A DNA stretch of 64,000 bases from Novosphingobium jiangmenense (lineage in GTDB: Bacteria; Pseudomonadota; Alphaproteobacteria; Sphingomonadales; Sphingomonadaceae), in assembly GCF_015694345.1 (NCBI RefSeq), contig NZ_JADQDC010000001.1, positions 62,001-126,000 of the forward strand. Reading direction: 5' to 3'. This document shows positions 34,287 through 42,577 of this stretch, piece after piece. The notes beneath the pieces are model-generated. The model had not been told where the DNA came from, did not search any database, and worked only from the letters and a program-made list of their open reading frames with translations. Position 1 is the first letter of the stretch. Each line of letters begins with the position of its first letter. The position numbers were made by a program, and so were the translations under genes.

Positions 34287-35209
34287 GACTGGTTCCTCCA
34301 GGAATCGAGAATGTCCGACCCGCGCGCAAACCATGTGGCGGGGCGGGCTTTGAGATCGGCGAGCAGGCGTTCAAAGGCGCCCATGCGATAGGGCAGGCCG
34401 ATGATGTAGGGCGTGAGGTGCAGCGGCAGCAGGCGTCCGCCGCCGCCGGGGCCGCTAACCGCCGCTTCACCGGCCAGCCAGTCATGCGCGTCGAGGATCT
34501 GTTCGGCGTAGCTGTCGACCGACTGCTGCTGCACATTGATGATCTGCCGGTCGGACAGTTCGTGGTTGAGCGGCAGGTTGACGAGACCATTGGCGAAGGC
34601 CCACGGCACTTCGTCGTTGGCCCAGTCGACGCAGTATTCGATGCCAGCCTCGACCAGCAGGTCGGTGGTCGCAAAACTCTGTGAGCGGGCGATGGAATGC
34701 CAGCCGCGCGGGGCACTGCCGGTCACGTCCGACAGGGCAGCGATGCTGTCACGGATCAGGGCGCGCTCGGCGTCCACCGGCAGGGTCGAGGCGATGGTGC
34801 CGTTCATGTCGGTCGAGTGGGCAATGATTTCGTGGCCCGCATCGACGATGTCGCGGATCACCGAAGGGTAGCGCTGCGCGATGGCCCCGTTCGCGGCGAC
34901 CGAGACCCGCACGCCTGCCTTCGCAAAGGCATCGAGCAACCGGTAGAAACCGATACGCGTGCCGTAGTCGCGGGCGGTGTAGTGGCGGTAGTCCGGGTAG
35001 GCCGTCTGCATGTGGCCGGGTGCGCGGAACGGCGTGTCCGACGGCGTGATCGGGAACCATTCGAGGCTGACGACGATCGACGTCGCGACGCCCTTGCCAT
35101 CCGGCCACTGCAGCGGTCGGCGCGTCGGCATGGCCGAATAGGGATAGAGGTCGTGATCGTAGCCGAGGCGGCGGCGCGGGTATTCAAGGTATGCGGGATC
35201 GAGGCTCAT
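34283..35209 (-). CDS. NodB-fold polysaccharide deacetylase family protein (second)
   Basis: A 308-residue NodB-fold protein. The first metal motif is altered to VSLEW, and the second reads HEIIAHSTDMNG with one usable His. LHLTPYIIGLPYRMGAFE near the C-terminus is shared in pattern with the 35206 protein. No signal peptide is seen. It fits the PuuE-like ureide or cyclic-amide hydrolase branch. ATG 35209 overlaps the upstream stop (ATGA). Confidence 0.82.
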   Translation of the reverse strand: MSLDPAYLEYPRRRLGYDHDLYPYSAMPTRRPLQWPDGKGVATSIVVSLEWFPITPSDTPFRAPGHMQTAYPDYRHYTARDYGTRIGFYRLLDAFAKAGVRVSVAANGAIAQRYPSVIRDIVDAGHEIIAHSTDMNGTIASTLPVDAERALIRDSIAALSDVTGSAPRGWHSIARSQSFATTDLLVEAGIEYCVDWANDEVPWAFANGLVNLPLNHELSDRQIINVQQQSVDSYAEQILDAHDWLAGEAAVSGPGGGGRLLPLHLTPYIIGLPYRMGAFERLLADLKARPATWFARGSDILDSWRNQS

Positions 35210-36093
35210 GCGGCTTCTCCCGTCTGGACCGCGCGCCATGCGTCGGCAATGTCGCCCGAGCGGGTGATCCACGCGCGGCCATCGGCGGCGATGTGGCGCA
35301 GCACTTCCTCGAATGCGCCGATGCGGTGCGGCTGGCCGATCAGGTAGGAATGGAGCGGGATGCACATGACCGTGCCCGATGGCTCGTCGGCCAGTCGTTC
35401 GAACTGGCGGATCAGCGTGCGGGCGTATTCGCGCGGGCTCATGTTGTAGATGAAGAAGCCGTAGTGGTCGTTGACCTCGAGGCTGTAGGGCATCGAGATC
35501 AGATCGCCGCTGGCGGTCTTCACCCGCTGCGGCTGATCGTCATGGTAGAGGTCGCAGGTGTAATCGAGCCCGTACTCGGCGATCAGGTCGAGCGTGCGCG
35601 GGGTGTGGGTGAGGGCAGGAGCGAGCCAGCCGCGGATCGTCTGCCCGGTCGCCTCGCGCACGGTGCGGATCGAATCCTCGATGATCGCGCGCTCTTGGCG
35701 CTCGTCCATGCCGTAGGAGTAGCGGGTGTTGTAGATGCCGTGGCTGAAGAACTCCCAGCCGCGCGCATTGGCATCGGCGACCACATCGGGGTGGTGCTGG
35801 CACAGCGCGACCGAGAGGCTGACCGAGCCGGGGAAGCCGTGCTTGCTCATCACTTCGGCCATGCGCCAATGGCCGACGCGGTTGGCGTGGTCGCGGTGGG
35901 CATAGCCGACCACATCGGGGTGAGGCTTGGCCCATGACTTGCGGTGCGGGTTCGTGGGCGGATCGATCTCGTAATATTCGAGGTTGGGCGAGACCCATAC
36001 CGCGACTTTCTTCCCACCCGGCCATGCGAAGGCCTTGCGCCCGCGATAGGGCGAGAAATCGTAGAGGCCGGGGTCGGCAGCGCCTTCCTGCAT
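35206..36093 (-). CDS. NodB-fold polysaccharide deacetylase family protein (third)
   Basis: A 295-residue NodB-fold protein with SPNLEYYE in place of the T-F-D-D motif, EFFSHGIYNTRY for the second motif, and PLHSYLIGQPHRIGAFE near the end. It forms a tandem, diverged pair with the 34283 gene; two non-identical copies could form a heteromer or act on successive intermediates. The start ATG 36093 overlaps the isochorismatase stop by one base. Confidence 0.82.
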   Translation of the reverse strand: MQEGAADPGLYDFSPYRGRKAFAWPGGKKVAVWVSPNLEYYEIDPPTNPHRKSWAKPHPDVVGYAHRDHANRVGHWRMAEVMSKHGFPGSVSLSVALCQHHPDVVADANARGWEFFSHGIYNTRYSYGMDERQERAIIEDSIRTVREATGQTIRGWLAPALTHTPRTLDLIAEYGLDYTCDLYHDDQPQRVKTASGDLISMPYSLEVNDHYGFFIYNMSPREYARTLIRQFERLADEPSGTVMCIPLHSYLIGQPHRIGAFEEVLRHIAADGRAWITRSGDIADAWRAVQTGEAA

Positions 36094-36773
36094 CAGCGCG
36101 CCTCCAGCCAGTCGATCACGGTCTGCACCGGTTCGACGTCGGCGTACTTCAGCTGCAGGTCGGTGAGGTTGGCGAAGTGGTAGGACTCGTGCTTGTCGGC
36201 GCAGGTCTCGATGGGCACGATCGTGCGATAGCCGCGGCTGAGGCTGTCCACCGCCGTGGCGCGCACGCAGCCCGAGGTGGAGCCGCCGGTGACGACCACG
36301 GTATCGACCTTGTGCCACACCAGCAGGCTCTGCAGCGGCGTTTCGAAGAAGGCGGACGGCATGCGCTTGGTATAGATCATGTCGGCCGGATCGATCTCGC
36401 AGCGCTCGTCAAAGGCGTGGCGGTCTGACTCGTACTTGATGTTCTGCAGGCTGTCGGGCGTGTTGGTGCGCGTGCCCCAGACGCCCGCATCGCTGGCATC
36501 CTCGGCATAGGCAACATGCGTCCAGATCACCGGCATGCCCTTGGCGCGGGCGAGGCGGGAGATGGTGTTGGTGTGCTCGATCTGGCGCGGATCGGTTTCG
36601 TAGGCCGTCTTGTAGCGGTCGATCCGGGTGTAGGCGTTCTGGAAATCGACATTCACGATGGCGAGCTTCTCGCCAAAGCCGAACTTGGTGCGGGCCGGGT
36701 TGGCCATGACCTCTTCGAAGATCTGCCGTGCGGTCTTGCTTTCGCAGACCATCTTCGTGCCGATGATGCTCAT
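36093..36773 (-). CDS. Isochorismatase-family amidase (N-carbamoylsarcosine amidase/maleamate amidase type)
   Basis: A 226-residue cysteine hydrolase with a complete triad: Asp43 in NVDFQNAY, Lys136 in YTKRMPSAF, and Cys169 in GGSTSGCVRATAVDS. Relatives release ammonia from N-carbamoyl amino acids or maleamate. I choose ATG 36773 with AAGGTGG upstream; ATG 36818 is an alternative. It is the first gene of an operon with two NodB-fold hydrolases and is preceded by a palindromic operator candidate. Confidence 0.9.
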   Translation of the reverse strand: MSIIGTKMVCESKTARQIFEEVMANPARTKFGFGEKLAIVNVDFQNAYTRIDRYKTAYETDPRQIEHTNTISRLARAKGMPVIWTHVAYAEDASDAGVWGTRTNTPDSLQNIKYESDRHAFDERCEIDPADMIYTKRMPSAFFETPLQSLLVWHKVDTVVVTGGSTSGCVRATAVDSLSRGYRTIVPIETCADKHESYHFANLTDLQLKYADVEPVQTVIDWLEAR

Positions 36774-36851
36774 CTTGCCGTGTCCACCTTGTCTTTTTCC
36801 AGTATTCGCTCCTGCCATCGGCGACCGGCCTGACGCTGCCATGCCCCACAG

Positions 36852-36872
36852 TCTGTCCGCATGACGGTCAGA
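36852..36872. promoter_or_regulatory. Operator candidate upstream of the amidase operon
   Basis: TCTGTCCG-CATGA-CGGTCAGA matches in 7 of 8 arm positions. It lies 79 bases before the amidase start, in the gap between the MFS transporter gene end and the operon. Confidence 0.55.
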
Positions 36873-36881
36873 TCCTCGGTC

Positions 36882-38126
36882 TCATTTCAGCTGGGGGTAG
36901 CGACCCAGAAACAGGAAAGCCCCGGCACAGACCGGCAGCGCCACCGCCGCCGAAAGCAGCGCCGGGGCAAAGTCGTGCGACCAGTCGCGGATGATGCCGA
37001 AGATCAGCGGGCCGAAGCCGGCGCCCGTGGCGAAGCACACGTAGAACACGCTGTAGATTGCCGAATAGGACTTCATCCCGAAATAGCGCGAGGTGAGATA
37101 GGCGACGACATCGTATTCGATGCCGAGAGCGAAGCCCAAAAGCAGGATGGCAAAGCGCGCCATGCCGGGATCAAGCTGCGCGCTGGCCAGGATCACGCAG
37201 GAAATCGCCGGCGCGCCGAGCAGGACGAAGGCCACGGCGGGAGCCCAGAACCGGTCGAGCAGCCAGCCGCCGACTATGCGTCCGGCAATCGCGGTCAGCC
37301 CGATCAGCGGCGTCAGCGTGAGGATCGTTGCCTGATCGATCCCGCGATCGAGCAGGATCGGCTCGAGGTTGGGCACTGCGCCCGCGAGCGAGAACGAGAT
37401 CGGCAGCAGAACTATCGCGATCAGCCAGAAGCGCCACTGCCGCAGGGCCTCGCTCTTGGTCAGGCCGGGCAGTTCGGCTGAGGGGGCCGTGCCCTCGGCA
37501 AGGGTTGCCTGCAAAGGTTCCCGGAACAGCAGCACCACTGCGGGCAGCGCCAGCGCCAGCGGCAGCAGACCGAGCGCGACATAGCCTGCACGCCAGCCCC
37601 AGCCGCCGATCACCCACGCCAGAAGCGGCTTGCACAGCACGCCGAAAACCCCGGTCCCGGTCATGGCGATACCCAAGGCAACGCCGCGATGCCGGTCGAA
37701 CCACTGGTTGACGGTGCGGGTAAAGGTGATCGGCAGCGTTCCTGCACCCAGCGTCGCGATCACCGCCCAGGTCACGTAGAACTGGACCAGAGAATTCCCA
37801 AGCATCGCCAGCGAGAGGTAGGCGAGGCCGAACATCACCAGCGAACTGATCGCCACGCGGCGGGTACCGAACCTGTCGCACAGGATGCCCGCAGCCGGCG
37901 CAGCGACGATCACCACCACCGTGGTTATCGTCAGCCCGGCCATGATCTCGCCAAACGACCAGCCGAATTCCTTCGCCAGATGGGGCGCGAAGACGCCGAC
38001 GGTGTAGAACGGCATTGCCGCCAGGCCGCAACCAATTCCCAGCAGCGAGGCGACCAGCACGCGCCAGCCTTGCGCGAATTCGTTGGTGGCGTGGCTTTCG
38101 TAACCTGCAACAGTCGCGCTCTGCAT
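36882..38126 (-). CDS. MFS transporter
   Basis: A 414-residue major facilitator protein with 12 predicted membrane segments and the loop motif GILCDRFGTRR between helices 2 and 3. Its layout resembles oxalate/formate and monocarboxylate porters. It probably takes up the substrate acid or an intermediate. It is transcribed divergently from the LLM monooxygenase, and the 183-base region between them holds two overlapping operator candidates. Confidence 0.92.
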   Translation of the reverse strand: MQSATVAGYESHATNEFAQGWRVLVASLLGIGCGLAAMPFYTVGVFAPHLAKEFGWSFGEIMAGLTITTVVVIVAAPAAGILCDRFGTRRVAISSLVMFGLAYLSLAMLGNSLVQFYVTWAVIATLGAGTLPITFTRTVNQWFDRHRGVALGIAMTGTGVFGVLCKPLLAWVIGGWGWRAGYVALGLLPLALALPAVVLLFREPLQATLAEGTAPSAELPGLTKSEALRQWRFWLIAIVLLPISFSLAGAVPNLEPILLDRGIDQATILTLTPLIGLTAIAGRIVGGWLLDRFWAPAVAFVLLGAPAISCVILASAQLDPGMARFAILLLGFALGIEYDVVAYLTSRYFGMKSYSAIYSVFYVCFATGAGFGPLIFGIIRDWSHDFAPALLSAAVALPVCAGAFLFLGRYPQLK

Positions 38127-38202
38127 TGCCGTCTACCCACCTCCGCTGGCTGAAGGCGAAGAAGGAACAGGTTGTGCCGGGTCTGCACAGCAAGGCAGGC
38201 GC

Positions 38203-38240
38203 TCCATCCGCCCATCGGATAGCTCCGACAGGCGGACAGG
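38203..38240. promoter_or_regulatory. Two overlapping operator candidates in a divergent promoter region
   Basis: Site 1 is TCCATCCG-CCCAT-CGGATAGC (38203-38223). Site 2 is TAGCTCCG-ACAGG-CGGACAGG (38220-38240). Their centres are 17 bases apart. Both match the TCCG-N5-CGGA pattern and lie between the MFS gene (-) and the LLM monooxygenase gene (+). Confidence 0.55.
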
Positions 38241-38309
38241 CCGCGTGCCCCGCTTCGCCCCGATCTGCCGAGGCATAGAGTTGCGCCCGGCCAGTTAGCG
38301 GAGGCGGCA

Positions 38310-39380
38310 ATGCCTGTTGAGATCAACGGACTGATAAATCACAACATATCCAGCGAGATCGCGCCTCTTCCGTTCGAGACCTTCGATCCCGAAGGCATTG
38401 TTCGCATGGCGCGGCTCCACGATGCCTGGGGCTATGACAAGGTCCTTGTCGCCAATGCGGCGGTGATGCCGGACAACTTCACCATTGCCGCCACCATCGC
38501 TGCCCACACCACGCGGTTGGGCGTGATGCTGGCGCACCGCCCCGGCTTCATCCCTCCGACGATGGCCGCGCGCATGCTGGCAACGCTCGACCGGCTGATG
38601 CCGGGAAGGCTTGGCGTCCACATCATCACGGCTGCAAGCGATGAGGAAACCCAGGCCGATGGCGACTACCTGACCAAGGTCGAACGCTATGACCGCGCGA
38701 AGGAATACATCGAGATCCTGCGCGCGATGTGGACCAGCGACGCGCCGATCACGCATGAGGGCAAGTGGTTCCGCTTCACCGGCGGCTTTGCTGCGGTAAA
38801 GCCCGCCAACCGCGACGTGCCGGTCTATTTCGGCGGCATGAGCCCGGCCGCGCTGGAAGTGGCGGGGCAGTATTGCGATACCTTTGCCACGCTGTCCGAT
38901 ACCGTGGCGGGCATGACCGAGGTGGTGGCCAAGGTGCGCGCGGTGGCGGCACCGCATGGCCGCAACCCCGATTTCCTCTGCTCGATGCGCGTCGTGCTGG
39001 GCGAGACCGAGGCGGAGGCTTGGGCCCGCGCCGATGCCATCCGCGACAGCGTTGCCGCCAACATGGGCAAGCTTGCCGTAAACACCGTCGCCGCCAAGGC
39101 CGATGGCTTCAAGCGCACGGCAGAACTCGCTGCGCGCGGAGACCGGCTGGAGAAGTGCTTCTGGAACGGGATCAACCAGCTGCGGGGCGGGCAGAGCAAT
39201 TCGGGCGCGCTCGTCGGCACGCCTGCGCAAGTGGCCGATGCGCTGATGGACTATTACGACGCGGGCGTGAACAAGTTCATCCTGCGCGGGTTTGATCCCG
39301 TGGACGACGTGATCGGCATCGGGCGTGACCTCATCCCGCTGGTCCGCGCCGCCGTGGCGCAGCGTGATGCAGCGCGCTGA
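38310..39380 (+). CDS. LLM-class flavin-dependent monooxygenase (SsuD-like)
   Basis: A 356-residue bacterial-luciferase-fold protein related to alkanesulfonate monooxygenase, with MLAHRPGFIPPTMAARM, the RLGVHIITA region and DYLTKVERYDRAKEY. These enzymes use reduced FMN and oxygen to split C-S or C-N bonds or to carry out Baeyer-Villiger steps; a separate flavin reductase would be needed and is not in the window. Its 3' end overlaps the transporter start by 14 bases. Confidence 0.88.
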   Translation: MPVEINGLINHNISSEIAPLPFETFDPEGIVRMARLHDAWGYDKVLVANAAVMPDNFTIAATIAAHTTRLGVMLAHRPGFIPPTMAARMLATLDRLMPGRLGVHIITAASDEETQADGDYLTKVERYDRAKEYIEILRAMWTSDAPITHEGKWFRFTGGFAAVKPANRDVPVYFGGMSPAALEVAGQYCDTFATLSDTVAGMTEVVAKVRAVAAPHGRNPDFLCSMRVVLGETEAEAWARADAIRDSVAANMGKLAVNTVAAKADGFKRTAELAARGDRLEKCFWNGINQLRGGQSNSGALVGTPAQVADALMDYYDAGVNKFILRGFDPVDDVIGIGRDLIPLVRAAVAQRDAAR

Positions 39381-40788
39381 GGTGGGGAACGGGCAGGCCG
39401 CCACGCCACCGCGCCAGGCCGCGATATGGGCCATCCGCATAGGATCATTGCTGATCCCGCTCGCCCATGCGGCGGGGCAGAACCTCGTCACCGTGCTCGG
39501 CCTGCGCTTCATGACTGACAGCCTCGCCATATCGGCAGGGGCGGCGGGGGCCATCTTCGCTTTCGTGAAGATCTACGATGGCTTTGCCGATCCTGCCGTC
39601 GGTGCGTGGAGCGACCGGGCGCGGACGCGCTGGGGGCGCCGGCTGCCCTTCCTCTTCGCGGGCGGTCTGGCCATGCCGCTAGGGCTGGCGCTGTTGTTCG
39701 GCGCGCCCTCGTTCGGTTCGATCCTGCTGGCGCAACTGTTCGTCACGCTGGCGCTGGTGATCCACGCCACCGGCTATACCCTGCTGACGATCCCCGGCTT
39801 TGCCATGCTGGTTGAAAGCTCCGCCGATCCGAAGGAGCGTACGCGGCTGATGGGCTGGCGGACATACGGCACGGCCATCGGCACCATGCTCGGTTCGACC
39901 CTGCCGACCTGGCTGCTCAGCCAGACCGGGCCGAGCCGCAGCGGGCATCTGCTTGTCGCCCTGATCGTCAGTGCGGTGGTATTTCTGGCCACGATGGCGG
40001 CCTTGCACCTGCTCGCTCACGCACCGCGCACGTCTCCTTCGGCATCGGCGCAGGCGGCAAGGACAAATCCGCTGGTCGGGCTGTGGCGGCAGGTCCAGTT
40101 GGCATGGCGGAACGTGCCGTTTCGCATCCTCGCCATTGCGCACGTCTTTCTGCTGTTCGGCACCGCGATCGGTTCGGCGGCACTGGCCTTCTATACCCGT
40201 ATCGGCCTCGCACAGCAGGACAGCGTGCTCGGCACCTACTTCATGCTGGCCACGGTGGCGATGCTGGTGAGCATGACCGGGTGGATCTGGCTCTCGAACC
40301 GGCTGGGCAAGAAGGCCTGCTACATCGGCGCGCTCGCTCTGTTCGGGTTGGTGCACCTCAGCTGGCTTTTGGCAGGACCGGGTGAGCCGATGCTGCTGAT
40401 CGCGCTGCGCGGTGCGGCGAGCGGACTTGCTGGCGGCGGCATGATCCTGTGCGCGTATTCGCTCCTGTCCGATGCCGTGCGCTATGACTACGTCACCAGC
40501 GGCGAGCGGCGCGAGGGGGCCTTTGCCGGGTTCACCACGCTGTTCGACAAGCTCTCATCTGCCGCCGCGCTGGCTGCGATGGGCGCATTCCTCTCGGCCA
40601 TGGGCTATGTTCCCTCGGCGAGCGGCATGGCTGCCGCACAGGGTGCGGATGCCCGGCTTGCGGTGCTGCTGTGCGTTTCGGTCATCCCGGCAGGAGCAAT
40701 GATCGCGGCGATCGTCACCATGCTGTTCTACCGGCTCGACGGGGCGAGCGTGGAAGCGGCGGAACGTGCGCAGGACCTTGCCGCATGA
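39367..40788 (+). CDS. GPH/MFS-type cation symporter
   Basis: A 473-residue membrane protein with 12 predicted segments and DPAVGAWSDRARTRWGRRLP near residue 80, the hallmark of glycoside-pentoside-hexuronide cation symporters. The substrate is probably a glycoside or acidic compound. The start ATG 39367 lies inside the end of the LLM gene; no later start gives a complete first helix. A relative lies at 44120. Confidence 0.9.
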   Translation: MQRAEVGNGQAATPPRQAAIWAIRIGSLLIPLAHAAGQNLVTVLGLRFMTDSLAISAGAAGAIFAFVKIYDGFADPAVGAWSDRARTRWGRRLPFLFAGGLAMPLGLALLFGAPSFGSILLAQLFVTLALVIHATGYTLLTIPGFAMLVESSADPKERTRLMGWRTYGTAIGTMLGSTLPTWLLSQTGPSRSGHLLVALIVSAVVFLATMAALHLLAHAPRTSPSASAQAARTNPLVGLWRQVQLAWRNVPFRILAIAHVFLLFGTAIGSAALAFYTRIGLAQQDSVLGTYFMLATVAMLVSMTGWIWLSNRLGKKACYIGALALFGLVHLSWLLAGPGEPMLLIALRGAASGLAGGGMILCAYSLLSDAVRYDYVTSGERREGAFAGFTTLFDKLSSAAALAAMGAFLSAMGYVPSASGMAAAQGADARLAVLLCVSVIPAGAMIAAIVTMLFYRLDGASVEAAERAQDLAA

Positions 40789-40794
40789 GCTGGC

Positions 40795-40815
40795 AATATC
40801 CGGCCAGTGGTCAGC
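40795..40815. promoter_or_regulatory. Weak operator candidate before cytochrome b561 gene
   Basis: AATATCCG-GCCAG-TGGTCAGC has one clean half-site; the other differs by one core base from CGG. It lies in the 74-base gap before the cytochrome b561 gene. Confidence 0.25.
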
Positions 40816-40862
40816 ACCGTGAACGCGCTGTTGCTGGCGGGCTGTAGCGGCAGGCTGGTGGC

Positions 40863-41507
40863 ATGACGCAATCCACCCTGCTTTCGCCGGACGCCGCGCC
40901 CTCTGGCTGGACATCCACCGCGCGCTGGCTGCATTGGGGAACGGCGCTGGCCGTGCTGGTCGAAGTGCCGGCAGGCTTCACCATGGCGTGGACCTATCTC
41001 GACGGCGCGCGCGGTGGACCGCTGGCGGGCCTGCATCTGCGGACGAGCCAGATCCATCATACGCTGGGACTGATTCTGCTGTTGGCGGTGCTTGTGCGCC
41101 TGTGGTGGCGCCTGCGGCATCCCGCTCCGGCCTTGCCGCGTGGCACCAGTTCGGCTGCGAGGCTGGCGGCGCGCTGGGTGCAGGCGCTGCTCTACGCACT
41201 GCTGCTGCTCTTGCCGCTGAGCGGGTGGGCCGCGCTCTCCGCACTTGGCGCGGGCGGCGGCTATCCCGCGCCCGAGCTGTGGTTCTTCACCCACAACGGC
41301 TTCGGTCCCGGCGGTCTCATCCCTCACATCGTCACGCCGCGCCCGTGGAATGCGCCGGGCCTGATCGGCTACGGCCTTTTTGCCAAGGCCCACGTCTACA
41401 TGGTCTGGGCTGGCGGCGCATTGCTGCTGCTCCACATCGGCGGCGCACTCAAGCACCACTTCATTGACAAGGACGGCGTCCTCTCGCGGATGCTGGGCAA
41501 GCCATGA
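40863..41507 (+). CDS. Cytochrome b561-family membrane protein
   Basis: A 214-residue four-helix di-haem membrane protein. Candidate haem ligands are His24 (RWLHWG), His65/66 (QIHHTLG) and late His residues in KAHVYMVW and LHIGGALKHH. It ends with the KHHFIDKDGVLSRML tail typical of the family. It transfers electrons at the inner membrane and could link one of the flavoenzymes to quinone. It overlaps the VOC gene (ATGA). Confidence 0.92.
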   Translation: MTQSTLLSPDAAPSGWTSTARWLHWGTALAVLVEVPAGFTMAWTYLDGARGGPLAGLHLRTSQIHHTLGLILLLAVLVRLWWRLRHPAPALPRGTSSAARLAARWVQALLYALLLLLPLSGWAALSALGAGGGYPAPELWFFTHNGFGPGGLIPHIVTPRPWNAPGLIGYGLFAKAHVYMVWAGGALLLLHIGGALKHHFIDKDGVLSRMLGKP

Positions 41508-42460
41508 TTGCGCTCGACAGCGGATTTCACGAAGTCGTCGGCATTGTTGCCGATGCAGAGGCCTCGGCGCGGCGTCTCGCCGGGGCGCTGGGCTATCGCC
41601 TAGTCCATGCAGGCGATGTTGCGCCCGATGTGCTGGCTCTGCTGGGCCTCGCCGAGGGTACGACAGCGCGCGAAGCGTTGATCATGCATCCGGATGCGCA
41701 GCGCGGCGCCATCCGGCTGATTTCGCTGGCAGGCGCGCCCGCACCGTTGATGCGCGATGGCGGGCAGGCGTGGGACAGCGGCGGCATCTTCGACATCAAC
41801 ATTCGTGCGCTGACCGGCATAGACGCGCTTCACGCCGCGCTCGGCATTGCGGGATGCCGTGCCAGCTCGCCGATCACCGATTGGCAGTTCGGAGCCATGG
41901 CCGTGCGCGAAGTGGTCGAGACCGACGCCGATGGCTTGTGCATCGCGCTGATGCAGCGCGTCAGCCCGCCGCTGCAGGGCTATGACGGCATCGGCGGCAA
42001 CGCCTCGTGGGTGTTCAATTCGACGCAGATCGTCGCCGACTTTGATGCCGCGCGTGCGCTCTTCGTCGATCACCTCGGCTGGGCGCCGGTGCAGGAGACG
42101 CAAGGCTTTGCCGGCAATGAAGGCGGCGTGAACTGCATGGGCCTGCCGCCGTCACTGGCCGCCACGATCCCCATGCGCATCGGCATCTACCATCCGCATG
42201 GCCGCATGGAAGGCTCGGTCGAGATCATCAGCTTCGGCTGCGGCGGGCACGATTTCTCGGACGCTCGTCCACCGATGCGCGGCTGGGCAGCGCTGCGCCT
42301 GCCGGTGTCCGACCTTTCCGCATTCGCCACGGCGATGGTAGCTGCCGGTTGCGAGGTCAGTGCCGCGCGAGAGGTGATGTGGGCGCCCTATGGCAAGGCA
42401 GAAGCGATTGCGGCGATCACGCCGTGGGGCGCACGGTTCGAGGCGTTCCGGCTGGCTTGA
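41504..42460 (+). CDS. Two-domain VOC-fold protein
   Basis: A 318-residue protein with two VOC modules (about 1-150 and 165-315). FHEVVGIVADAEAS starts the first and RGWAALRLPVSDLSAFATAM the final repeat unit. The family includes glyoxalases, epimerases and extradiol dioxygenases; I cannot name the substrate. It is coupled to cytochrome b561 and similar in size to the VOC protein at 29263. Confidence 0.77.
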   Translation: MIALDSGFHEVVGIVADAEASARRLAGALGYRLVHAGDVAPDVLALLGLAEGTTAREALIMHPDAQRGAIRLISLAGAPAPLMRDGGQAWDSGGIFDINIRALTGIDALHAALGIAGCRASSPITDWQFGAMAVREVVETDADGLCIALMQRVSPPLQGYDGIGGNASWVFNSTQIVADFDAARALFVDHLGWAPVQETQGFAGNEGGVNCMGLPPSLAATIPMRIGIYHPHGRMEGSVEIISFGCGGHDFSDARPPMRGWAALRLPVSDLSAFATAMVAAGCEVSAAREVMWAPYGKAEAIAAITPWGARFEAFRLA

Positions 42461-42484
42461 TCCTCCCCGGCCTTTTCGGACAAA

Positions 42485-42505
42485 GTTATCCGCCAAGCGG
42501 CTTTT
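42485..42505. promoter_or_regulatory. Operator candidate upstream of aldehyde dehydrogenase, identical to 12003 site
   Basis: GTTATCCG-CCAAG-CGGCTTTT. The surrounding 23 bases (42483-42505) are identical to 12001-12023. It lies 73 bases before the ATG of the aldehyde dehydrogenase gene. Confidence 0.6.
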
Positions 42506-42577
42506 GGGCTATGGCGCTCTGGCTGATGCCGGGGCCAAGGGGCAGTCAGGTCGCATCCACAGGAGCATCTCAGAGTC

